A stretch of 64,000 nt of DNA from Mycobacterium interjectum. GTDB lineage: Bacteria; Actinomycetota; Actinomycetes; Mycobacteriales; Mycobacteriaceae. The position numbers and the translations under genes were made by a program. The stretch covers positions 1-64,000 of the forward strand of contig LQPB01000029.1 of NCBI GenBank assembly GCA_002102225.1, read 5' to 3'. Shown here piece by piece: positions 54,346 through 62,827 of this stretch. Under the pieces are notes generated by a model that saw only the letters and a list, made by a program, of their open reading frames with translations, was not told the DNA's origin and searched no databases. Position 1 is the stretch's first letter; each line of letters starts with the position of its first letter.

Positions 54346-54753
54346 CGGGGCCTTCGAGACACCTTGGCACGCAACCTCTTCGGCCGCCTCGGCGTGATCG
54401 TCTCCCGGACATACTTCGCTGACGTCGATGCCGGCCAGCGGCCACCCGGCCGCGCACAGGGTGGCCGCCACGCGGATGATGTCCTCCCGGCCGGGTTCGC
54501 GTTGGGTGGTCTGTGAGATGAACTCTTCGATCTCGTCGCGGCTGACGGCGCCGTCGCCCTCGGCCTTGTGCTTGCTGATGATGTTGTGCACCACTTCTTC
54601 GAGCTGATCCTGGGTCAGTGGTGTGCTCTTGAGCAGGGCGAATAACGCCACCTGGTCCGGCCCGGGGACGCCCTGCGGGTACCCGACGTCCAGCCAACGG
54701 ATCACCGACTTGAGAAACTTGGCGTGCTTGTGCGAAGCGTGGGTTGAGGTCAC
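54340..54753 (-). CDS. DUF3349-family protein, Rv3046c-like
   Basis: The 137-residue protein has an all-helical DUF3349 domain: [39 protein letters not shown] and [20 protein letters not shown], then [15 protein letters not shown] short acidic tail follows. The family is restricted to actinobacteria and its function is unknown. It lies between adhC and nrdF2. The 3' end overlaps adhC. Confidence 0.9.
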   Translation of the reverse strand: MTSTHASHKHAKFLKSVIRWLDVGYPQGVPGPDQVALFALLKSTPLTQDQLEEVVHNIISKHKAEGDGAVSRDEIEEFISQTTQREPGREDIIRVAATLCAAGWPLAGIDVSEVCPGDDHAEAAEEVACQGVSKAPS

Positions 54754-54838
54754 GTCCTAAGTCTCACGTCGGCGCGCTCGCAGGGCGTCCCGGCGGACCC
54801 ACAATTCATGCGTCGTTCACGACCCCAACACCTGGCGC

Positions 54839-55825
<987 letters not shown>

Positions 55826-55863
55826 TCACACGCCGTTTTTGCCTTGCGGTATTCAGACTTCAG

Positions 55864-55911
55864 ACACTACCCCTGGGGTAGGACAAGGCGGCGGAACACA
55901 ACACGTTGTGT
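55864..55911. promoter_or_regulatory. Tandem NrdR-box candidates upstream of nrdF2
   Basis: ACACAACACGTTGTGT (55896-55911) has perfect ACACAAC/GTTGTGT arms and matches the NrdR box pattern. A weaker ACACTACCCCTGGGGT (55864-55879) stands 32 bp away, the spacing known for paired NrdR boxes. The second site contains CTACCCC-T-GGGGTAG, so a copper regulator is an alternative. Confidence 0.7.
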
Positions 55912-56023
55912 TTGCCGTGTCGCGGACTCTCCGATCCGCCGAGCGTGCACTCACGGCGGAAAACCGGCGAAAATGCCGCCGTGAGCACACGCTCGGCGCG
56001 CGTCCGCGAGCGCGCTCGCACCG

Positions 56024-56626
56024 TCAATCCAGGCCCGCCTTGCGCAACGTGTCGGTGAGGCCGTCTTCCAGCGCGCTGAGCGCCATGTCGGTCAGCCGGC
56101 TCAGCTCGTCGGTGTCCTCCACGCCCCTGGCCATCCACGTCTCCAGCGCGACGAACACCGCGGTGGCCAGGCTGTGCGCGGCGATGTCGGCGATCATCTC
56201 GCCGTCGGCGGTGGGCGACGATCGCCGCCTGATGAAGCGCTGGATCTCCGCGGCGAGCTGATCCCGCAGCCGCCGGATGTGGCCGGTGATGATGTCCTGG
56301 TCCAGGTCGCGCGACCGGATGGTGGCGGCGTCGCGGACCATCGCGAAGTCAAAGGGGAAGGCGTCCACGGCCTTTCGCACCGACTGGGTGATGGGCTCGC
56401 CACGCGGGCGCAGCGCCAGGGCGCGGGCGAACCATTCGAACCCGATGTCGTAGTCGGCGAAGAGCACCGCGTACTTGGACAAAAAGTGCCGGTAGAACGT
56501 TCGCTCCGTGACCCCGACGTCGGCGGCGATGTCGGCGACGCTGGTCTCGTTCACACCGTCGGCGACGAACCGGCGCATCGCCGCCCGGTGCAGGGCGTCA
56601 CGCGTGCGCTGTCCACGGGCTATCAC
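56024..56626 (-). CDS. TetR-family regulator of the adjacent flavoprotein
   Basis: The 200-residue TetR protein has the N-terminal helix-turn-helix RDALHRAAMRRFVADGVNET, SVADIAADVGVTERTFYRHF at about residues 9-48. The ligand-binding part is helical. It is divergent from the FAD enzyme at 56729. A perfect 22-bp operator (56662-56683) in between strongly suggests that it represses both. The end of the gene is close to the nrdF2 regulatory region. Confidence 0.9.
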   Translation of the reverse strand: MIARGQRTRDALHRAAMRRFVADGVNETSVADIAADVGVTERTFYRHFLSKYAVLFADYDIGFEWFARALALRPRGEPITQSVRKAVDAFPFDFAMVRDAATIRSRDLDQDIITGHIRRLRDQLAAEIQRFIRRRSSPTADGEMIADIAAHSLATAVFVALETWMARGVEDTDELSRLTDMALSALEDGLTDTLRKAGLD

Positions 56627-56661
56627 GCCCCCAGCATGCCCGAAATGTCACTCTTGACGCA

Positions 56662-56683
56662 ACAATGTCAGTTGTGACATTGT
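56662..56683. promoter_or_regulatory. Perfect TetR operator between divergent genes
   Basis: ACAATGTCA-GTTG-TGACATTGT has perfect 9-bp arms and a 4-nt centre. A degenerate neighbour, AATGTCA-CTCT-TGACGC, lies at 56644-56660 with the same centre length. Both stand 18-47 bp before the TetR start and 46 bp or more before the flavoprotein. Confidence 0.8.
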
Positions 56684-56728
56684 GCGGGTCGAGCGGGATT
56701 TACTCCCGACGATCGGAGGCGGATCGGC

Positions 56729-58303
56729 ATGGCGGACTACGACGCGATCATCATCGGTGCGGGTCACAACGGCCTGGTCGCCGCGAACGTCCTGGCCAAG
56801 GGCGGCGCGAAAGTCCTTGTCGCCGAACGGGCTAACTTCCTCGGCGGAATGGCCGCCACCCGCGAACTGTTCGACGGGTACAAGCACAGCGTCGGCGCGT
56901 GGGCGGTCCTGATCTGGCGGCAGGAGATGACCGAACGCCTGGAGCTCACCAAGTGGGGCTTCGAGCTGATGGACCAGTGGACGTCCACGTGCACGTTCGG
57001 CGACGCCGCCGACACCCCGTTCGTGATGTACAACGACCTCGAGCGCATGGCGCGCCACCTGCTCGACGACCACGGCGCCGACACCGCGGCGGCCCTCGGC
57101 GGCCTGTTCGCCCACATCGGCCGATTCGCACCGTATTTCGTCGACTCGGCGTTCGGGCCGCCGCTGGACATCATCGAGGTGATCGCCTCCCAGCCCACAC
57201 CCGAAGAGCGCCACGATTTCGCCCAGATGTGGTACGGCAGCACGATGGACACGGTCCGGCGCTTCCTGGCGCCCGACCAGGCCCGGTGCATCCAGGGTTC
57301 GCTGGCCGCGATGTCCATCGACGCCTTCGACGGTGGTCCCTGGACCCCGGGCTCGAATGCCTCGACGCTGTACCACTACCTGATCGGCGGCGGCAACGTC
57401 GAATACATCATGCCCCGCGGTGGCATCGGCGCCCTGAGCGCCGCGCTGTGCCGCCGCGCCGAGGCGTTGGGCGCCGAGGTGCAGCTCAAGCAGCACGTCA
57501 AGCAGGTCCTGGTCACCGACGGGCGCGCCACCGGCGTCCAACTCCGCGACGGCACAACGATTTCGGCCGACGCCGTACTCTCGTCGCTCGACCCTTACAC
57601 CACCTTCGTGAATCTGGCCGGCGCGCAGAACTTTCCGCCTGACTACATCCGCAAGATCAAGGAAATCAACTTCAATCTCGGGTACATCCAGGCCCACCTG
57701 ACCATCGACCAAGCGCCGCAATGGATCGAGCGGCTGCAGCCCTACATGCACGACAACGGGAAATGGTGTCCCACCGTCGCCTACGCGCCGTCGCCGGAAT
57801 ACATCAGCGACGCGTGGGAGCAATACCGCAAGGGCCAGCTTCCCGATGCCCCGCCCACCTATCTGTACATCCCCAGCATGGTCGACTCGTCGCTGGCGCC
57901 CGAAGGCAAGCACAGCGCAACGATTTTCACGCCGTACTTCCCCACCGGCCTGGACGCCGACGAAAACCGAAGCTGGAAGGAGCAATACGCCGACACCTGC
58001 GTGCGCATCTTCGATAAGTTCGCGCCCGGGTTCGCCGACTCCGTCACCAACCGCGTCGTGTTCTCCAACCGCTACTTCGGCAGCACCTTCAGCGCACACG
58101 CGGGCGACTATTCCCATGGCCTGCTGCAGCCCAACCAGCTGTGGACCGGCCGCGTCGTCGAGGGCGCCGACAAGTTCGCCACGCCGGTCGACGGGCTGTT
58201 CCTGTGCGGCCAGTGCACCCACCCAGGTCCCGGGGTGACCGGCATCCCCGGGTGGAACGGTGCCGAGGCGGCCCTCAAGCACCTCAACGCGCGCGTCGCC
58301 TGA
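56729..58303 (+). CDS. Phytoene-desaturase-like FAD oxidoreductase (PYROXD2-type)
   Basis: The 524-residue flavoprotein has YDAIIIGAGHNGLVAANVLA and FLGGMAATRELFDGYKHSVG at the N-terminus, and FLCGQCTHPGPGVTGIPGWN at the C-terminus. The family is CrtI-like in fold but belongs to the group without carotenoid substrates. It is not linked to crt genes and is controlled by its own TetR. The substrate is unknown. Confidence 0.88.
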   Translation: MADYDAIIIGAGHNGLVAANVLAKGGAKVLVAERANFLGGMAATRELFDGYKHSVGAWAVLIWRQEMTERLELTKWGFELMDQWTSTCTFGDAADTPFVMYNDLERMARHLLDDHGADTAAALGGLFAHIGRFAPYFVDSAFGPPLDIIEVIASQPTPEERHDFAQMWYGSTMDTVRRFLAPDQARCIQGSLAAMSIDAFDGGPWTPGSNASTLYHYLIGGGNVEYIMPRGGIGALSAALCRRAEALGAEVQLKQHVKQVLVTDGRATGVQLRDGTTISADAVLSSLDPYTTFVNLAGAQNFPPDYIRKIKEINFNLGYIQAHLTIDQAPQWIERLQPYMHDNGKWCPTVAYAPSPEYISDAWEQYRKGQLPDAPPTYLYIPSMVDSSLAPEGKHSATIFTPYFPTGLDADENRSWKEQYADTCVRIFDKFAPGFADSVTNRVVFSNRYFGSTFSAHAGDYSHGLLQPNQLWTGRVVEGADKFATPVDGLFLCGQCTHPGPGVTGIPGWNGAEAALKHLNARVA

Positions 58304-58327
58304 CCCCTAGGCAGCGCCCGACGTTTT

Positions 58328-58345
58328 ATGTACCATTTGGTACAT
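58328..58345. promoter_or_regulatory. Perfect palindrome overlapping the SRPBCC start codon
   Basis: ATGTACCA-TT-TGGTACAT has perfect 8-bp arms. The last two bases are the first two of the SRPBCC gene's ATG. It is probably the operator of the TetR encoded by the next gene, giving autoregulation of the pair. Confidence 0.75.
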
Positions 58346-58790
58346 GCTCAACGAGGACGGTATCGAGATCGACGCGCCACCCCAGCTCGTGTGGGACGTC
58401 TTCAGCGACGTGGAGCACTGGCCCGAGTGGACCGCGTCGGTGACATCGCTGAGGGGCCGGGACGGATCCGCCCTGGCCGTTGGCAGGCGGTTCGCGATCA
58501 AGCAACCCGGCCTGCAGAAGCTGACCTGGAAGGTCACCGAGATCGATCCCGGCACCTCCTGGACGTGGGTGTGCCGCTCGCCCGGCGTGCTGGTGACCGC
58601 TCGCCACTACGTCACCGCCCTGCCCGGCGGGCGGACCCTGGTGCGCCAGGAACTCGATCAGCGCGGCGTCCTCGGCGCGCTCGTCGCGCAGTTGACGGTC
58701 AAGCGGACCAAGCGCTTCCTCGCGATGGAGGCCCAGGGCCTCAAGGCGCGGTCTGAGCAGCTCAGCCGCGCCAATGGGCCGCGCACCTGA
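58344..58790 (+). CDS. SRPBCC-family protein
   Basis: The 148-residue protein has IEIDAPPQLVWDVFSDVEHW and PEWTASVTSL (about 6-35), a typical polyketide-cyclase_2 start. The rest is beta-rich and ends with a helix. No SD is visible because the ATG overlaps a perfect palindrome, so the mRNA is probably leaderless. The last 17 bp overlap the TetR gene, with which it forms one unit. The ligand is unknown. Confidence 0.85.
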   Translation: MLNEDGIEIDAPPQLVWDVFSDVEHWPEWTASVTSLRGRDGSALAVGRRFAIKQPGLQKLTWKVTEIDPGTSWTWVCRSPGVLVTARHYVTALPGGRTLVRQELDQRGVLGALVAQLTVKRTKRFLAMEAQGLKARSEQLSRANGPRT

Positions 58791-59337
58791 CACCGAGCGG
58801 CGCCGCGAACTGCTGGATGCGCTGTTCGACGAGTTCGCCGCGAACGGCATCGGCAACCGTTCGCTCCGCGACGTCGCCGCCGCGGTCGGCACCAGCCACC
58901 GGATGCTGTTGCACCACTTCGGTTCTCGAGAAGAGCTGCTGATCGCGATCGTCGAGGAGGCCGAGCGGCGCCAGATGGCCCTGGTTCCCGGATTGCCGGA
59001 GGATCCGGCCGACGGGTTCGCCGCGATGTGGGCCGACCTCCGCCGGCCCGAACTGCGCCAACTCGAACGCCTGTTCTTCGAGTGCTATTCGCGCGCGGCC
59101 CAGGGCGAAAAGCCGTTCACGCGAATGGTTCCCGGTGCCGTCGACGGATGGCTGCGCGAGGTCGAGTCGGCCGCCGCCGGTGTTCCCTACGACGGCGCGA
59201 TGGCCAGGCTGGGGCTGGCCGTCACCCGAGGCTTGCTGCTGGATCTGGTGGCCACCGAGGACGACGCCGGCGTGGACGCCGCCGCGGACGCGTTCATCCG
59301 GCTGCTGCGCGGACACGGCCCGACGCCTGGCGCGTGA
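58774..59337 (+). CDS. TetR-family regulator coupled to the SRPBCC gene
   Basis: The 187-residue TetR protein has RRELLDALFDEFAANGIGNR, SLRDVAAAVGTSHRMLLHHF (about residues 10-49) and a helical ligand-binding domain. It starts inside the end of the SRPBCC gene (17-bp overlap). It probably binds the palindrome at 58328-58345, controlling itself and its partner. Inference from layout only. Confidence 0.88.
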   Translation: MGRAPDTERRRELLDALFDEFAANGIGNRSLRDVAAAVGTSHRMLLHHFGSREELLIAIVEEAERRQMALVPGLPEDPADGFAAMWADLRRPELRQLERLFFECYSRAAQGEKPFTRMVPGAVDGWLREVESAAAGVPYDGAMARLGLAVTRGLLLDLVATEDDAGVDAAADAFIRLLRGHGPTPGA

Positions 59338-59367
59338 CGACTGCGCCGAACGATCCTCAACGATGCC

Positions 59368-59826
59368 TCAGCCTGTGGTGTAGACGATCAGCACGTCGGT
59401 CTTGGCCCTGCGGGAGACTTCGGATGGGACTGATCCCAGCAGCCGCCCCGCGACGCTGCTGAGCCCGACATTGCCGACGACGAGCAGGTCGGCGGCGATC
59501 TCCTCGGCGAGCTGCACCAGCGCATTGATGGGGGCACCCACCACCGGCTTCTCCTCCACGTTCTTGGCCCCGGCTTGGTGCGCCCGCTCCCTGGCGTTCT
59601 GCAGGATCGCGTAGAAAGGGGCCTCGCCCACCGTCCGGTAGTCCTGACCGTGGTCGCTCCCCGGCGGGATGGCGTAGCGGCCCTTTTCCACGGGGACCGG
59701 GGAATGCGCGGTCGCGATGATCAATTGCGCGCCGTGCTCCGCAGCGATCGCGGCTGCGCGGTCCACCGCACGCAGCGACGAGTCCGAACCATCGGTGCCG
59801 ACCACGACGGTCTGATAGGCGCTCAT
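59368..59826 (-). CDS. Universal stress protein (single domain)
   Basis: The 152-residue UspA domain has VVVGTDGSDSSLRAVDRAAA at the start and the ATP-binding motif VVGNVGLSSVAGRLLGSVPS near the end (G-x2-G-x9-G-S/T type), then TDVLIVYT. It should bind ATP. Mycobacteria have many such proteins; those linked to DosR are typical. No DosR box was seen here. It lies alone between a TetR gene and the monooxygenase. Confidence 0.93.
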   Translation of the reverse strand: MSAYQTVVVGTDGSDSSLRAVDRAAAIAAEHGAQLIIATAHSPVPVEKGRYAIPPGSDHGQDYRTVGEAPFYAILQNARERAHQAGAKNVEEKPVVGAPINALVQLAEEIAADLLVVGNVGLSSVAGRLLGSVPSEVSRRAKTDVLIVYTTG

Positions 59827-59872
59827 TTCCCTCCCAGTGTAAATCCTGACTGCTCTGGGAGCCTGAACTCGG

Positions 59873-61417
59873 TTACGCCTCCCCGGCGAGGCTCAGGTCC
59901 TTGTGCCGGCGGCGTACGCCGAAGAACCGGTACTCCTCGGGCTTGACCCCGCGGGTCGCCCGCCAGTACTGCCAGGTGTAGCCGCCCCACAGCACGGTGT
60001 TCTTGCCGTGCTCGTCCAAATACCAGCTGCTGCAGCCGCCGCTGTTCCACACCGAGTGCGAGAGCTTCTCCTGCAGCTCGTCGTTGAAGGCGTCCTGCGC
60101 CTCGCGGGTGGGCGCGAGCGCCTGTGCGCCCATCTTGTCGCAGGTCTTGATCGCGTCGGCGACGTAGTGGATCTGCGATTCGATCATGAACACCACCGAG
60201 TTGTGCCCGAGCCCGGTGTTGGGTCCCAGCAGGAAGAACAGGTTGGGCACGTCGGCGACGGTGATGCCGCGATGCGCGCCGATGCCCTCGCGGTTCCAGC
60301 GGTCGACCAGGTCCTCCCCGTGCCGCCCCTTGATCTGGACGTAGGTGTAGGAGTCGGTGACGTGGAAGCCGGTGGCGTAGACGATCACATCGGCCTTGTG
60401 TTCCCGGCCGTCGGCGGTGACGATGCCGTCGGGCGTGATGCGGGAGATGCCCTCGGTGATCAGCTGGGTCTTGGGGTCCGCGACCGCGCCGTAGTAGGTG
60501 GAGGAGTTCAGGATTCGCTTGCACCCGATGCGGTAGTGCGGGGTCAGTTTGCGGCGCAGCTCGCGGTCCTTCACCGAGCGGCGGATGTTGTATTTGCAGT
60601 AGGCCTCGATGAACTTCAGCGCGTTCGGCCGCTTGGTCATGCCGAAGGCCAGCGCCTCCTGGGCCCAGTAGATCCCCAGGCGGGTGAGCGCGCGCAGCCC
60701 GGGGACGTTCGCCATGGCGCGGCGCAGGGCCAGCGGCAGGTCGGGGTTGGAGCGCGGCACCACCCACGGCGGGGTGCGCTGGTAGAGCTGCAGCTCGGCG
60801 ACCTGCCCGACGATCTCGGGCACGATCTGGATCGCGCTGGCGCCGGTGCCGATGATCGCCACGCGCTTGCCGGTCAGGTCGACGCTGTGGTCCCACTCCG
60901 CGGAATGGAAAGCGGGACCGGCGAATTCGTCGCGACCTTCGATGTCGGGGAACGACGGGATGTGCAGCGCGCCCGCGCCGGAAATGAGGAACTGGGCGAC
61001 GTATTCGCGGCCGTCGGCGGTGAACACGTGCCACCGGTTCTCGTCGTCGTCCCAGTGGCCCCGATCCACCAGGGAGTCGAACACGATGTAGCGGCGCAGC
61101 CCGTACTTGTCGGTGACGCCCTTGAGGTAGTCCCAGATCTCGGGCTGGTAGGAGAACGGGTTCTTCCAGTCCGGCTTGGGCTCGAAGGAAAACGAGTACA
61201 GGTGCGACGGGATGTCGCACGCGCAGCCGGGGTAGCTGTTATCCCGCCAGGTGCCGCCGATGTCGCCGGCCTTCTCCAGAATGACGAAGTCGACGCCCTG
61301 CCTTTGCAGGGCGATCGCCATGCCGAGACCGGAGAACCCGGTCCCGATGATCAGGGCGCGGGTGTGCACCGGTTCGCGCGTCGCAGTCGGCTCGACGTGT
61401 GTCATGGCATCGGTCAC
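59873..61417 (-). CDS. Baeyer-Villiger-type flavin monooxygenase, Rv3049c-like
   Basis: The 514-residue protein has the FAD motif ALIIGTGFSGLGMAIALQRQ (about 21-40), the NADPH motif VAIIGTGASAIQIVPEIVGQ, and the BVMO fingerprint FAGPAFHSAEWDH between them. The fingerprint ends WD instead of WP. FFLLGPNTGLGHNSVVFMIE is typical of the C-terminal domain. It should insert oxygen next to a carbonyl or oxidise sulfur using NADPH. It is divergent from nothing and follows the TetR gene by 105 bp in the same direction. Confidence 0.93.
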   Translation of the reverse strand: MTDAMTHVEPTATREPVHTRALIIGTGFSGLGMAIALQRQGVDFVILEKAGDIGGTWRDNSYPGCACDIPSHLYSFSFEPKPDWKNPFSYQPEIWDYLKGVTDKYGLRRYIVFDSLVDRGHWDDDENRWHVFTADGREYVAQFLISGAGALHIPSFPDIEGRDEFAGPAFHSAEWDHSVDLTGKRVAIIGTGASAIQIVPEIVGQVAELQLYQRTPPWVVPRSNPDLPLALRRAMANVPGLRALTRLGIYWAQEALAFGMTKRPNALKFIEAYCKYNIRRSVKDRELRRKLTPHYRIGCKRILNSSTYYGAVADPKTQLITEGISRITPDGIVTADGREHKADVIVYATGFHVTDSYTYVQIKGRHGEDLVDRWNREGIGAHRGITVADVPNLFFLLGPNTGLGHNSVVFMIESQIHYVADAIKTCDKMGAQALAPTREAQDAFNDELQEKLSHSVWNSGGCSSWYLDEHGKNTVLWGGYTWQYWRATRGVKPEEYRFFGVRRRHKDLSLAGEA

Positions 61418-61522
61418 GATGGATCGGTCTTCCTGTTGGCTCCCGCAAATACCCAGTACCCAGGGTATCGGATGGCACGAGTGTTGACGATCGCCGGACC
61501 GATGTCAACGTGCCAAAAGTCC

Positions 61523-62266
61523 TCAGCTCGCGGCGGGGTTGCTGGGCACCACGCTGTGGATCGGCTGGTCAGGGTCCAGCGAGATGCCGAGCGCCTCGGC
61601 CGTGCCGACGAGCACCCCCATCATGATCGTCGTCAGGTGGGCGACGAATTGCTCGCGGGGCATGCGCCGCGGGCTGTCGGGGTCGGGGCCCAGCCACCAG
61701 TCGGTGGCCGAGGCGGCCGAGCCGAACGCGGCGTGCCCGGCCAGCTCGATCGCCGCGTGGTCCAGCTCCATCTCGCGCAGCTCGTTGTCGAACATGTCGG
61801 CCACGGCCAGGGTGATTTCCCGGCCCTCGTCGAGGATCTGTGGGCTCGCCGCCGAGCGGCCCTGAATGAACACCCGCAGCACGTTCGGGTGCTTGTCGAC
61901 CAGGACGACGTACTCCTCGACGGCGCGGTGGATCACCTCGCGCGCCGAGTCGGTCTTCAGGTCGATCGACGGGAAGATCGCCCCCCACAACATGTCGCGC
62001 AGGCGCTCTCCGATCGCCTGGAACAGGTCGGACTTGTCGTGGAAGTGCCGGTAGATCTTGGGCTTGGCGGTGCCGGCCTCCTCGGCGATCTCCCGCACGC
62101 TCAGCTCGGGGCCCAGGCGGTCGATGGCGCGAAACGCCGCCTCGACGATTTCGCCGCGCACCTTCTTGCGGTGTTCGCGCCACCGTTCGCTGCGCGCGTC
62201 GACCTTGACCCCGGGCTTCACGCTGGGGTGCGGCGGTCGGGGAATTCTCACCACATCAAGCACCAT
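61523..62266 (-). CDS. TetR-family regulator, Rv3050c-like
   Basis: The 247-residue regulator has a helix-turn-helix at about residues 37-83 (RGEIVEAAFRAIDRLGPELS, VREIAEEAGTAKPKIYRHFH). A C-terminal domain with HAAFGSAASATDWWLGPDPD follows. ATG at 62266 is chosen, giving almost the length I recall from M. tuberculosis; GTG at 62278 would add four residues. It stands upstream of the monooxygenase gene in the same direction and probably regulates it. Confidence 0.9.
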   Translation of the reverse strand: MVLDVVRIPRPPHPSVKPGVKVDARSERWREHRKKVRGEIVEAAFRAIDRLGPELSVREIAEEAGTAKPKIYRHFHDKSDLFQAIGERLRDMLWGAIFPSIDLKTDSAREVIHRAVEEYVVLVDKHPNVLRVFIQGRSAASPQILDEGREITLAVADMFDNELREMELDHAAIELAGHAAFGSAASATDWWLGPDPDSPRRMPREQFVAHLTTIMMGVLVGTAEALGISLDPDQPIHSVVPSNPAAS

Positions 62267-62302
62267 ACCGCGTAGCACCCGCTGACCTGGGCAGACTTCG
62301 CC

Positions 62303-62824
62303 TCACCAGCGCAGCATCGGAAACGGCCGGCGTGGGTGGGTGGCCGCGTAGCCGAGCAGGCCGCGTGCCAGGAAGGCGTGGAATCCCAGGTACGGCAGTT
62401 CGGCCACCACCGCCTTGACGAAGGACCGCCGCAACCGACCGCGCAGCAGCCCACGGCTGACGTCGATGCGGTCGGCGATGCGAAAAGTCTCGACCATCGG
62501 GTCGGCAACGGGGCGCAGCTTGTGATGTTCGGTGATCATCGTTCGGGCGTCGCCGGCCTCGCCGATTCCGAGCTCGCCGGCAAGGCTCGACGCGAGCTCG
62601 GCCGAGGGCCCCAGGTAATCGAAGCTGCCCGCGGTCCAGATGCCCAGGTCGTGCACCGCCCACGCCAGCGCGGCCCAGTCGGGCACCGGCGCGCCGCACA
62701 GCGCCTGGTGGTAGGTCAGGCCCCGATACACGTGATTGCGGTAGACGGGAAGGTCGCCCCCCAGCGCGTCCGCGTGACGCCGCAGCACGGCGTCGACGAT
62801 CGGATGGGCGGTGACGGCCTTCAT
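62303..62824 (-). CDS. HD-domain-like protein following nrdE
   Basis: The 173-residue protein has HVYRGLTYH, AVHDLGIWTAGSFDYLG, ITEHHKLRP and FRIADRIDVSRGLLRG. His, HD and Asp spacing is that of HD-superfamily metal-dependent phosphohydrolases. The ATG lies 3 bp after the stop of nrdE, so it is probably cotranscribed. A role in nucleotide metabolism next to ribonucleotide reductase would fit, but is inference. Substrate unknown. Confidence 0.75.
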   Translation of the reverse strand: MKAVTAHPIVDAVLRRHADALGGDLPVYRNHVYRGLTYHQALCGAPVPDWAALAWAVHDLGIWTAGSFDYLGPSAELASSLAGELGIGEAGDARTMITEHHKLRPVADPMVETFRIADRIDVSRGLLRGRLRRSFVKAVVAELPYLGFHAFLARGLLGYAATHPRRPFPMLRW

Positions 62825-62827
62825 CCC

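Noticed and set aside
56729..58303. Second phytoene desaturase for carotenoids
   Set aside because: Motifs fit the PYROXD2-like group, and the gene has its own TetR operator and no crt neighbours.
59903..62275. A 790-codon forward open frame
   Set aside because: It is antisense to the BVMO and TetR genes, with no domain and shadow composition.
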